Source of the DNA: JBHEPS01 sp046261635
GTDB lineage: Bacteria > Acidobacteriota > Thermoanaerobaculia > Gp7-AA8
DNA: 8,392 bases
Direction: 5' to 3'
Assembly (NCBI GenBank): GCA_046261635.1
Contig: JBHEOL010000033.1
Span: 1-8,392 of the forward strand
How positions within the stretch are numbered: position 1 is the first letter of the stretch; the number at the start of each line of letters is the position of its first letter. Positions 1 through 6,251 of this stretch are shown here, piece after piece. The position numbers were made by a program, and so were the translations under genes. The notes under the pieces are model-generated. The model was not told where the DNA came from. It worked only from the letters and a program-made list of their open reading frames with translations, and made no database searches.

Positions 1-463
1 CCTCGGAGTCGCCGGTCTCGGTGCGATGCGCATTACCTCCGACTCGGCCGTGGCGACGATCGCGAGGATCATCAACGATCAGCGTCCGAACGGAAACGGC
101 ACCGCGGGCTTTGCGTTCGAAGCACGCACCCTCGACGAAGCGGGGACGGGTGGGCTGCTGCCCTTCCTCTCCAATGCGACCGACTTCCGCACGAACATCG
201 GCTACTTCAATCCCCTTGCGACTCCGGTCCGGCTGACGCTGACGGCGCACGCATCGGCGTCTGGCGCAATTCTGGGATCCAACACGATCGTCGTTCCGGG
301 ATACGGGTCGACGCTCCAGGCGATCTTCGGCGTTCTCACCTCGGTCCCCGAGGCGAGCCGCAGCCAGGAGGACTTCTATGTCGTCTGGTCCTCGGATGCG
401 CCTGTGTTCGTCTACGCATCGGTGACGGACAATCTGACCGGTGACGGGGTGTTCCTCCAGTAA
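1..463 (+). CDS. C-terminal part of a probable secreted protein with repeated beta-rich domains
   Basis: The frame is open from the left edge (first full codon at base 2) to the TAA at 461-463, so only the last 153 or so residues are present. The true start lies outside the window; the ATG at 26 is internal, because the frame continues upstream with LGVAGLGA. The sequence is rich in Thr, Ser, Val, Ala, Gly and Asn, with alternating hydrophobic residues and no cysteines, as in extracellular Ig-like or beta-sandwich domains. Two related segments are visible: an early ITSDSAVATIARIINDQ (bases 29-79) and a C-terminal WSSDAPVFVYASVTDN (about 388-435). Both have the form SD-x-x-V...A-x-(I/V)-x-(N/D), so the protein probably ends in tandem copies of one domain. 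A GYFNPLATPVRLTL stretch lies between them. I recall similar C-termini in secreted proteins of Acidobacteriota, but cannot confirm this. No catalytic motif is visible and the function is unknown. It is unlikely to belong to the phosphate genes that follow. Confidence 0.75.
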   Translation, partial: LGVAGLGAMRITSDSAVATIARIINDQRPNGNGTAGFAFEARTLDEAGTGGLLPFLSNATDFRTNIGYFNPLATPVRLTLTAHASASGAILGSNTIVVPGYGSTLQAIFGVLTSVPEASRSQEDFYVVWSSDAPVFVYASVTDNLTGDGVFLQ

Positions 464-482
464 CCCGCGTGCTTTTCAAACA

Positions 483-509
483 GGGGAGGGCGGCACGGCC
501 GCCCTCCTC
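483..509 (+). terminator. GC-rich hairpin after the first gene, possible terminator
   Basis: Bases 485-494 (GGAGGGCGGC) and 498-507 (GCCGCCCTCC) are perfectly complementary around a 3-base ACG loop. The stem extends to 483/509 with one G-T pair. It begins 20 bases after the stop codon at 463, which suits a terminator of the first gene. No T-run follows (AGAAGCCAGC comes next), so it is not a classical intrinsic terminator. It could instead stabilise the 3' end or be part of the larger structured element next to it. Confidence 0.4.
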
Positions 510-587
510 AGAAGCCAGCAGCCGGCGGGCCTCGAACGGGTCGCGGTCAACCGGTTCTCCAACACGCCCCGGCGGCTGCTGACTTCT
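510..587. repeat. Imperfect 20-base inverted repeat in the ppx upstream region
   Basis: The arms are 510-529 (AGAAGCCAGCAGCCGGCGGG) and 568-587 (CCCGGCGGCTGCTGACTTCT). They match as reverse complements at 18 of 20 positions, around a 38-base centre that contains the palindrome AACCGGTT at 549-556. Together with the hairpin at 483-509 the DNA from 483 to 587 is almost all self-complementary. It lies between the end of the first gene and ppx. It could be a dispersed intergenic repeat or a transcribed structured leader; the sequence alone does not decide. Confidence 0.5.
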
Positions 588-644
588 GATGGCCGAACTC
601 GCAAAGCGTCTCGCGCACCCCCATCCCTCGCGGCCGCGTTCCGT

Positions 645-650
645 CATAAT
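645..650 (+). promoter_or_regulatory. Possible -10 element for ppx, suggesting a leaderless transcript
   Basis: CATAAT matches the TATAAT consensus at 5 of 6 positions, in a GC-rich stretch where such a hexamer is unusual. Transcription starting about 7 bases downstream would begin at or next to the ATG at 658, giving a leaderless mRNA. That would fit the lack of a ribosome binding site before any candidate ppx start. No good -35 hexamer is visible 16-18 bases upstream, so the call is tentative. Confidence 0.25.
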
Positions 651-657
651 GCCGGGG

Positions 658-2214
658 ATGGCGGCCAGGCAACGCAAGATCGCGGCGATCGACGTCGGGA
701 CGAACTCGATTCACATGATCATCGTCGAGTGCCGGGCCCGCTCGTGCAGGGTCATCGACAAGGAAAAGGAGATGGTCCTTCTCGGCGAGGGGAGTCTCGG
801 AGGCGAGCCGCTGACCGAGGAGGCGATCGGCAGGGGTGTCGACGCGATCAAGCGCATGGTGGAGATCGCCCGGCGATGGGAAGTCGATCACATCGAAGCG
901 GTGGCCACCAGCGCGGTCCGGGAAGCACCGAATCGCAAGCGTTTCGCGCGTGAAGTGGAGAAGGTCGCGGGCATCCCTCTCCGCATCATCACCGGTCACG
1001 AGGAAGCCGACCTGATCTTCCGCGCGGTCCGCTCGGCGGTCGACTTCCAGGGCGACACGGCTCTGTGCATCGACATCGGCGGCGGAAGCCTCGAGCTCAT
1101 TGCCGGCAGCCGAGAGGAGATTCATTACGCGACCAGCGAGCCTCTCGGCGCGCTCCGACTGACCGAGAAGTTCTTCGAGAACGATCCTCCGACTGCGGAC
1201 GAGATCCGCGCCTGCAGGAAGCACGTCCGGAAGCTCCTCAAGAAACCGGTCGCCGCCGTGCGGGCGGGCGGCTTTGGCTTCTGCATCGGAACGTCAGGGA
1301 CGATCACGACTCTCGCGGAGCTGGCTTCCGAGAGTGGGGACACCGATCCGGTGGCCGCCGGGATGCGCTGGCTCGGCCGCGCCAGGCTCGAGGAGCTGAT
1401 CGAAGCGATTGCCCTCCTGAGCGCGGACGAGAGAGCGAAGACGCTGAATCTCGTGCCGAAACGCGCGCAAACGATCCTGGCCGGAGCAATCGCGCTCGAC
1501 GAGTTCATGAGGCTCGCGAGAGTCGGACGGCTGCGCGCCTGCAATGCGGCGCTGCGCGAAGGAATCATCGAAAAGGCTTTGGAGGAGAGTGCCTCGCCCC
1601 GCGCTCAGGCGGATTCGGGAGGCAGCGTGCGGCGCACCTCGATCCTCGAGCTGGCTCGGAGGAGCGATGCGGATCTCGACCACGCGACGCAGGTCGCCCG
1701 GTTGGCGACGCGGATCTTCGACCAGACCAGACCCTTGCACGAGCTGGACGATGGTTCGCGGGAGCTGATCGAGTACGCGGCGCTCCTTCACGAGATCGGA
1801 CTGCATGTCTCATGGAAGGGTCATCACAAGCACGCCTACTATGTGATCCGTCACGCGGAGCTCCGCGGTTTCACGCAGGAGCAGGTCGCCGTGATCGCGA
1901 ATCTCGCTCGATACCATCGCAAGGCCAAGCCCTCCACGAAACATGAAAGTTTCGCTGACCTCGGGGAGAAGCAGCAGCTCGTCGTCGAGAGGGGCACCGC
2001 GATTCTCAGGTTGGCGAACGCTCTGGATCGCGGGCGCAACCACGCGATTCGTGATGTGGAGATCGCGCTCGACAACGGAAGCGCGTCCCTCACTCTGAAA
2101 TCGAAAGGCGACGCCAGCCTCGAGCTCGAGGCCGGGCGCAAGAATGCGAAGCACTTCGGCAAGGTGTTCGACGTGGATACAGCGATCGAAATGCTTCCAG
2201 GGAGCCGGAAGTGA
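658..2214 (+). CDS. ppx: Exopolyphosphatase / pppGpp phosphohydrolase family (Ppx/GppA) with C-terminal HD-type domain
   Basis: The enzyme should cleave terminal phosphates from polyphosphate, and possibly the gamma phosphate of pppGpp; it is cytoplasmic. Numbered from ATG 658 (518 aa), the N-terminal actin-like ATPase fold shows the phosphate-1 loop AAIDVGTNS (9-17), VATSAVREA, the acidic pair in GHEEADLIF (Glu115-Glu116, where E. coli Ppx has its catalytic Glu), the phosphate-2 loop CIDIGGGSLEL (137-147) and GTSGTITTLAEL. The C-terminal part (about 335-440) is the helical Ppx/HD-type region, with ALLHEIGLHVSW (His378-Glu379), HHKHAYYVI and RYHRKAKP (418-424). As in E. coli Ppx, His-Glu replaces the His-Asp of true HD phosphohydrolases, so metal-dependent activity there is doubtful. 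Total length is close to E. coli Ppx and GppA. In-frame ATGs at 589 and 649 are alternative starts; no candidate has a clear Shine-Dalgarno, and family homology begins at RKIAAIDVG just after 658. The stop overlaps the sixA start. Ppx and GppA cannot be told apart here, but nearby ppk1 favours Ppx. Confidence 0.9.
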   Translation: MAARQRKIAAIDVGTNSIHMIIVECRARSCRVIDKEKEMVLLGEGSLGGEPLTEEAIGRGVDAIKRMVEIARRWEVDHIEAVATSAVREAPNRKRFAREVEKVAGIPLRIITGHEEADLIFRAVRSAVDFQGDTALCIDIGGGSLELIAGSREEIHYATSEPLGALRLTEKFFENDPPTADEIRACRKHVRKLLKKPVAAVRAGGFGFCIGTSGTITTLAELASESGDTDPVAAGMRWLGRARLEELIEAIALLSADERAKTLNLVPKRAQTILAGAIALDEFMRLARVGRLRACNAALREGIIEKALEESASPRAQADSGGSVRRTSILELARRSDADLDHATQVARLATRIFDQTRPLHELDDGSRELIEYAALLHEIGLHVSWKGHHKHAYYVIRHAELRGFTQEQVAVIANLARYHRKAKPSTKHESFADLGEKQQLVVERGTAILRLANALDRGRNHAIRDVEIALDNGSASLTLKSKGDASLELEAGRKNAKHFGKVFDVDTAIEMLPGSRK

Positions 2215-2756
2215 TGTCCGAGCAGGATCAATCAAGTGTGACTTCAGAGGGATCGCGAAAAGTGTCTGGGCGCGTGATCGTCCTCATGCGCCATGGGGCC
2301 GCGGAGGATGCCAGCGAGGAGCGCCCGGATGAAGAGCGGGCCCTCACCGACGAGGGGCATGCGCGTATGAAGCTCGTTGCACGCGGTCTGTCGGTGGCAC
2401 TCGCCCGGCCGGCGGCAATCATCAGCAGTCCGCTCGTCCGCTGCGTCCAGACCGCCCGCTGGGTCTCGCGCGCTTATCGGGGAAGGCCCGAGCCGGATAC
2501 GGCCGACATCCTCGCGCCGGCCACCGATCTCGATGCTCTCGAGTCGTTCGTGCGCAGCCTTCCGGAGAAGAGAACGGTCCTGATCGGCCACGAACCAACC
2601 CTCTCTCTTCTCGCCGAAAGACTCCTCGGGATTCGTGAATCGGGAGCGATCCGGTTCGGAAAGGGTGGGGCTTGCGCGATCCGAGTCGAGGAGGACGACG
2701 CGAAGCTCGAGTGGTTGATGACGCCCAAGGTCCTTCGTTCCCTCGGCTCTCGCTGA
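2214..2756 (+). CDS. sixA: SixA-type phosphohistidine phosphatase (histidine phosphatase superfamily)
   Basis: This is a 180-residue member of the histidine phosphatase (phosphoglycerate mutase-like) superfamily. The catalytic RHG motif is Arg26-His27-Gly28 in VLMRHGAAED. Further active-site elements are SSPLVRCVQTA (71-81, with Arg76) and GHEPTLSLL (His126), giving the usual Arg-His-Arg-His set. The short, single-domain build with RHGxAxD near the N-terminus and ALTDEG soon after (from about residue 45) fits SixA, which in E. coli dephosphorylates histidines of the ArcB HPt domain and of the PTS-Ntr protein NPr. The first 18 or so residues (many Ser, Gln, Glu) are a poorly conserved tail. 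ATG 2214 shares one base with the ppx stop (TGATG), implying translational coupling; GTG 2211 directly before it is an alternative. AGGGAG lies about 10 bases upstream. The physiological target here is not known; general small-molecule phosphatase activity cannot be excluded. Confidence 0.85.
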   Translation: MSEQDQSSVTSEGSRKVSGRVIVLMRHGAAEDASEERPDEERALTDEGHARMKLVARGLSVALARPAAIISSPLVRCVQTARWVSRAYRGRPEPDTADILAPATDLDALESFVRSLPEKRTVLIGHEPTLSLLAERLLGIRESGAIRFGKGGACAIRVEEDDAKLEWLMTPKVLRSLGSR

Positions 2757-2758
2757 GG
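2741..2758. terminator. Small hairpin at the sixA/ppk1 convergent junction
   Basis: CCTCGGC (2741-2747) pairs with GCTGAGG (2752-2758), with one G-T pair, around a TCTC loop. It spans the sixA stop codon and lies between the convergent sixA and ppk1 genes. No T-run follows on either strand, so it is at best a weak or factor-assisted terminator. The rest of the 34-base gap shows nothing else. Confidence 0.25.
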
Positions 2759-2790
2759 TGGGGCAGAAGTCGCGGGGGCGGTGCGTCGAG

Positions 2791-5064
2791 CTACCGAGCG
2801 CTCTTTTTGCGGAGTTGCTTCGCTTTCTTCCGAATCGACGAGGGCCGCTTGAGGGTTTCCTCGTAAGGCCCGACGGGGACGGCTTCGGATCTCGCGATCT
2901 CGATCAGCTTCTCCTGACTCCTAATGCGCCCGCCGGTCCGGCGCTCGTAACGGCCGTCGGGGAGCAGGCGCCATCCCTTCGTGTCGTCCGCCATGCCGAT
3001 CGCGAGAATCTCGTCGGTGAGACGCTTGCGAATTCCAGGGTCGAGGATCGGATAGGTGACTTCGATCCGGCGGAAGAAGTTGCGTGGCATCCAGTCGCCG
3101 CTCGATACCCAGACCTCCTCTTCGCCCCCGTTGAGAAAATGGTAGATGCGTGAGTGTTCGAGGAACCGGTCGATGACCGACACGACGCGGATGTTGGCAC
3201 TGAGGTCGGCGAGTCCCGGGACCAGACAGCAGATTCCGCGGATCAGCAGATCGATCTTCACCCCGGCCCGGCTCGCCTTGTAGAGAGCCTCGATCACGGC
3301 GGCGTCCACCAGGGAGTTCATCTTGGCGGCGATCCCGGCGGGCCTCCCCGCTTTCGCGTGAGCGGCCTCCCTCTCGATCTGATCGATGACCCAGCGGTGG
3401 TAATCCATCGGCGCCACCACGAACCGCTTCCATTCGAGCCCCGGCGCGGTGTGATCCAGAATGTCCTGAGCGCTGGCGAGGCTGAATCCCGTCAGGAGAT
3501 TCATGACCGTCGACGTGTCCTCTCCGATCTCCTCGTTTACGGTGAACAGGTCGATGTCCGTGTATTGGACGGCCGTCATCGCGTTGTAATTTCCGGTCGA
3601 AAGATGAACGTAGCGCCGGAGCCGTCCCTCTTCACGTCGCACCACCAGGCAGAGCTTGCAGTGCGTCTTGAGTCCGACGAGGCCGTAAACCACCTGGACG
3701 CCGGACTGCTCGAGCCGCCGAGCCCAGGCGATGTTCTTCATCTCGTCGAAACGCGCCTGGAGCTCGACGACTACCGTGACCTGTTTCCCCTGCTGAGCCG
3801 CCAGCATCAACGCTTCGATGATCGGGGAGGTTCGGTCGCTGCGGTAGAGCGTCAGCTTGATCGCGACCACGCCAGGGTCGTCGGCAGCAGCCTGCACGAA
3901 CTCGACGACGGGGGTGAATGAGTCGAACGGGCGGTGCAGGAGGACGTCGCTCCGCCTGATGATGGAAAAGATGTCCTCGCTCGTCGCGAGCTGCGACGGG
4001 ATCCGCGGATTGAAGGGAGGCTGGCGGAGCGCCGGCTTCTTCACCTCGTCGTAGATCTGCATCAGGTCACTCAGTTTCAGCAGGCTCGGCGCGCGGAAGA
4101 TGTCATCGCGTTCCATCTGCATCGCATCGGCGAGGAGGCCGATCAGGGCGTCGTCGGCCTGGGCTCCGATCTCGAGCCAGACGACTTCCTTCCGTTCTCG
4201 CCTTCGCAGTTCGGCCTCGATCGTCTGGAGCAGATCCTGCTGAACCTCGTCCTCGCGGATCGAGATATCGGCGTTGCGGATGACCCGGAACGGCACGGCC
4301 GTGCGCACGCGCAGGCCCGGAAAGAAAGGCGCCAGGTGCTTCGCGATCAGGGGGCCGAGGAGGAGATAGCGGTGCCCCTCACCCACGCGCATCAGCCGGG
4401 GAATATTGGTCGGAAGCTTCAGGAAGACGACGTGTTCCTCGCTCCGCTCGCTCTCGAGCTGAATCGCCAGATTCAGGCTCAGATTCGCGAGGAACGGGAA
4501 AGGATGACCGGGATCGAAGGCGAGCGGGGTGAGGATCGGCGCAATTTGCTGCTCGAAGTGTTCCGAAAGCTGGGCCTGCTCGCGCGACGAGAGCGAATCG
4601 TAGTCGACGAGGCGGATTCCGTTCTTCTTCAGCCCGGGCAGCAGGTCGTCCTCGAAAACGGTGTACATCTCGCGCAGCTGTCGCCGCACCCTCGAGCGAA
4701 CCGCCTTCAGCTGCTGCCGCGGGGTGAGACCGTCGTCGGATCGCTCCTTGATCCCGGCGCTGATCATGTCGCGAAGGCTTCCGACCCGAACCATGAAGAA
4801 CTCGTCGAGATTGTTCGACGCGATGGCCAGGAAGCGAACCCGTTCGAGCAGGGGAACGGACGGATCGCCGGCTTCTTCAACGACCCGCTGGTTGAACTCG
4901 AGCCAGCTCAGCTCCCGGTTGAACAGCGGCACGGGCTCGGAAGCGGTCGCCAGGGGGGGAAGGGGGAGGGAGGAAATGGAAGGTCCTGAAGGAATCTCCT
5001 CCAGCTCGCCCGCGCCGGGAGGTTTTGCGGGAGCGTGTTCGGGTTTCGAAGCCTGTCTGGTCAT
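2791..5064 (-). CDS. ppk: Polyphosphate kinase 1
   Basis: Ppk1 reversibly transfers the gamma phosphate of ATP to growing polyphosphate through a phosphohistidine intermediate and is usually membrane-associated. The product is 757 aa from ATG 5064, somewhat longer than E. coli Ppk. Residues 1-46 are a Pro/Ser/Glu-rich extension; the conserved N domain starts at LFNRELSWLEFNQRV (47-61), followed by IASNNLDEFFMVRVGSL. The head domain has ILTPLAFDPGHPFPFLANLS. The first catalytic domain has VVAIKLTLYR and VVVELQARFDE, whose arginines are family ligands near the active site, and GLKTHCKLCLV with the autophosphorylated His468 (His435 in E. coli). LSTGNYNAMTAVQYTDIDLF follows. The second has FLEHSRIYHF with His637 (His592 in E. 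coli) and VWVSSGDWMPRN. All key residues are present, so it should be active. The Lys/Arg-rich C-terminus (RKKAKQLRKKSAR) is basic. GGAAGGA precedes ATG 5064 closely; an upstream GTG at 5097 would add 11 residues. It is divergent from pstS and convergent with sixA. Confidence 0.95.
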   Translation of the reverse strand: MTRQASKPEHAPAKPPGAGELEEIPSGPSISSLPLPPLATASEPVPLFNRELSWLEFNQRVVEEAGDPSVPLLERVRFLAIASNNLDEFFMVRVGSLRDMISAGIKERSDDGLTPRQQLKAVRSRVRRQLREMYTVFEDDLLPGLKKNGIRLVDYDSLSSREQAQLSEHFEQQIAPILTPLAFDPGHPFPFLANLSLNLAIQLESERSEEHVVFLKLPTNIPRLMRVGEGHRYLLLGPLIAKHLAPFFPGLRVRTAVPFRVIRNADISIREDEVQQDLLQTIEAELRRRERKEVVWLEIGAQADDALIGLLADAMQMERDDIFRAPSLLKLSDLMQIYDEVKKPALRQPPFNPRIPSQLATSEDIFSIIRRSDVLLHRPFDSFTPVVEFVQAAADDPGVVAIKLTLYRSDRTSPIIEALMLAAQQGKQVTVVVELQARFDEMKNIAWARRLEQSGVQVVYGLVGLKTHCKLCLVVRREEGRLRRYVHLSTGNYNAMTAVQYTDIDLFTVNEEIGEDTSTVMNLLTGFSLASAQDILDHTAPGLEWKRFVVAPMDYHRWVIDQIEREAAHAKAGRPAGIAAKMNSLVDAAVIEALYKASRAGVKIDLLIRGICCLVPGLADLSANIRVVSVIDRFLEHSRIYHFLNGGEEEVWVSSGDWMPRNFFRRIEVTYPILDPGIRKRLTDEILAIGMADDTKGWRLLPDGRYERRTGGRIRSQEKLIEIARSEAVPVGPYEETLKRPSSIRKKAKQLRKKSAR

Positions 5065-5133
5065 GGTCCTTCCGGTTTCCGTGGGGCCTGATTGCACGCA
5101 CCGGAAGCCCTCTGGTCTGGATGAAGAAGCATC

Positions 5134-5173
5134 CTTTACGCCGACTTTACACCGTGCAAACGGTCACTTCACG
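5134..5173. promoter_or_regulatory. Candidate Pho box: four 7-mers at 11-base period
   Basis: CTTTACG (5134-5140), CTTTACA (5145-5151), GCAAACG (5156-5162) and CTTCACG (5167-5173) are separated by exactly 4 bases each. Units 1, 2 and 4 match closely (CTTYACR); unit 3 is degenerate. PhoB/PhoP-family regulators bind direct repeats of 6-7 bases with an 11-base period, so the geometry is that of a Pho box, although the bases are not the E. coli CTGTCAT. It lies in the 251-base region between ppk1 and pstS, about 70 bases from the ppk1 start and 143 from the pstS start, so it could serve both. Which regulator binds is inferred, since no phoB or phoR lies in the window. Confidence 0.55.
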
Positions 5174-5182
5174 CGCGTGCAT

Positions 5183-5188
5183 CAGAAT
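5183..5188 (+). promoter_or_regulatory. Possible -10 element of the pstS promoter
   Basis: CAGAAT matches TATAAT at 4 of 6 positions. It begins 9 bases after the last repeat of the candidate Pho box, close to the spacing seen where PhoB replaces -35 recognition. No matching -35 hexamer is present, as expected for an activated Pho promoter. This start would leave a leader of about 120 bases before pstS. A start nearer to pstS cannot be ruled out. Confidence 0.3.
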
Positions 5189-5241
5189 CGCCATCGTCCC
5201 CCGGGTGGCCGACACGCTTCCGGCCTTCCGGGAGAAGCCCG

Positions 5242-5279
5242 TGTAAAGCCCGGTCGGCTTCGGACGCCGGCTGTTTACA
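5242..5279. promoter_or_regulatory. TGTAAA/TTTACA inverted pair upstream of pstS
   Basis: TGTAAA (5242-5247) and TTTACA (5274-5279) are exact reverse complements with starts 32 bases apart, about three helical turns. The same TTTAC core occurs twice in the candidate Pho box at 5135 and 5146. It could be a second operator for the same regulator near the pstS start, or part of leader RNA folding: GAAGCC (5234-5239) can also pair with GGCTTC (5256-5261). Neither role is proven. Confidence 0.3.
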
Positions 5280-5315
5280 TCGTTACAGAGACTCAAAGAC
5301 AGGAGTACGAGACAG

Positions 5316-6251
5316 ATGAAGAAGACAATCACAGTTCAGAACTTCATGGCAGCGGCCGTCGCCGTGCTGATGGTTGCCTGCGGAGTCGGGGAACGCCCGG
5401 CTGGCGAAGGCGGACGGGCCGGCCGGCCGAAGCCGGTGACCGTGAAGGGGTCGGACACGATGGTCATCCTCGGCCAGCGCATGGCCGAGGAGTACATGAA
5501 GCAGAACCCGACCGCGATGGTCCAGGTGACCGGAGGCGGATCGGGGACGGGAATCGCGGCGCTGATCAACGGAACGGTCGATCTCGCGCAGTCGTCGCGA
5601 TCGATGACCGAGGAAGAGAAGCAGAAGGTCGTCCAGAACCGGGGAGTCGGTGTGGTGGAGCGCTCGGTGGCGATCGACGCGCTCGCCGTCTTCATTCACG
5701 GCGGCAATCCACTTCAGAGCCTGACCATGGACCAGGTGAAGCAGATCTACCAGGGGAAAATCACGAACTGGCGAGAGCTGGGCGGGTCGGACTCGGCCAT
5801 CATTCTCTACGGCCGCGAGAGCTCGTCGGGAACCTACGACTACTTCCGTGAGCATGTTCTCCTCAAAGAGGATTTCGCCCCCCGGGTTCAGACGCTCCAG
5901 GGTACGGCGGCCATCATCAACGCCGTATCGAAGGATCCAGCAGGGATCGGCTACGGCGGATTCGCGTATGCAAACGACGTGAAGCTGCTGCCGATCGCGG
6001 CGGAAGGGAAGGCTCCGGTCGCTCCGTCCGCGGAAACCGTCGCATCGGGCGAGTATCCGCTCGCGCGCTTCCTCTACTTCTACTACACCGAGAACCCGAC
6101 CCAGGCGGTGCAGGACTTCGTCGCTTTCACGCTCACTCCCGAGGGGCAGGCCGTGGTCGACAAAGTCGGCTATTTCCCCCTCAACCAGGGTCCGGCGGCG
6201 ATCGGCGGCGTCACCATCGAACCGGTGGTGAGCGAAACGAATGCACAGTGA
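5316..6251 (+). CDS. pstS: Periplasmic phosphate-binding lipoprotein of the Pst ABC transporter
   Basis: PstS captures orthophosphate and delivers it to the PstC-PstA channel. The 311-residue product begins with a signal peptide (MKKTITVQNF, then a hydrophobic run) ending in a lipobox-like MVAC with Cys22, so it is probably a lipoprotein; Met at -3 is less usual. A Gly/Arg/Pro linker (23-40) leads to the PBP fold. Likely phosphate-contact segments are VKGSDTM (43-49), TGGGSGTGI (72-80), DLAQSSR (89-95) and GRESSSGTYDYF (166-177), the counterparts of the Thr/Ser/Asp/Arg contacts in known PstS proteins. INGTVDLAQSSR, VDALAVFIHGGNP-like text (here IDALAVFIHGGNP) and QIYQGKITNWREL are typical of the family. 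AGGAG (5301-5305) lies 10 bases before ATG 5316. It is the first gene of a pstSCAB operon, with a candidate Pho box upstream, and overlaps pstC by 11 bases. Confidence 0.95.
   Translation: MKKTITVQNFMAAAVAVLMVACGVGERPAGEGGRAGRPKPVTVKGSDTMVILGQRMAEEYMKQNPTAMVQVTGGGSGTGIAALINGTVDLAQSSRSMTEEEKQKVVQNRGVGVVERSVAIDALAVFIHGGNPLQSLTMDQVKQIYQGKITNWRELGGSDSAIILYGRESSSGTYDYFREHVLLKEDFAPRVQTLQGTAAIINAVSKDPAGIGYGGFAYANDVKLLPIAAEGKAPVAPSAETVASGEYPLARFLYFYYTENPTQAVQDFVAFTLTPEGQAVVDKVGYFPLNQGPAAIGGVTIEPVVSETNAQ

Noticed and set aside
547..1224. 225-codon - strand open frame covering the ppx upstream region and 5' end
   Set aside because: It overlaps the clearly conserved ppx N-terminal domain in antisense and has no family resemblance or ribosome binding site.
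1770..1925. Active HD-type phosphohydrolase (for example ppGpp hydrolase) fused to Ppx
   Set aside because: The motif reads His-Glu rather than His-Asp and matches the C-terminal domain present in ordinary Ppx proteins such as that of E. coli, so it is not a novel fusion.
2788..2808. GAGC/GCTC followed by TTTTT as an intrinsic terminator of sixA on the + strand
   Set aside because: The stem is only 4 bases with an 8-base loop, and it lies inside the ppk1 coding end (RKKSAR). It is too weak to call.
3154..4989. Two long + strand open frames (255 and 351 codons) opposite ppk1
   Set aside because: They lie fully antisense to a clear ppk1 with all catalytic motifs. The predicted proteins are low-complexity Arg/Asp/Glu/Leu-rich text with no recognisable domain, as expected for the complementary strand of a high-GC gene.
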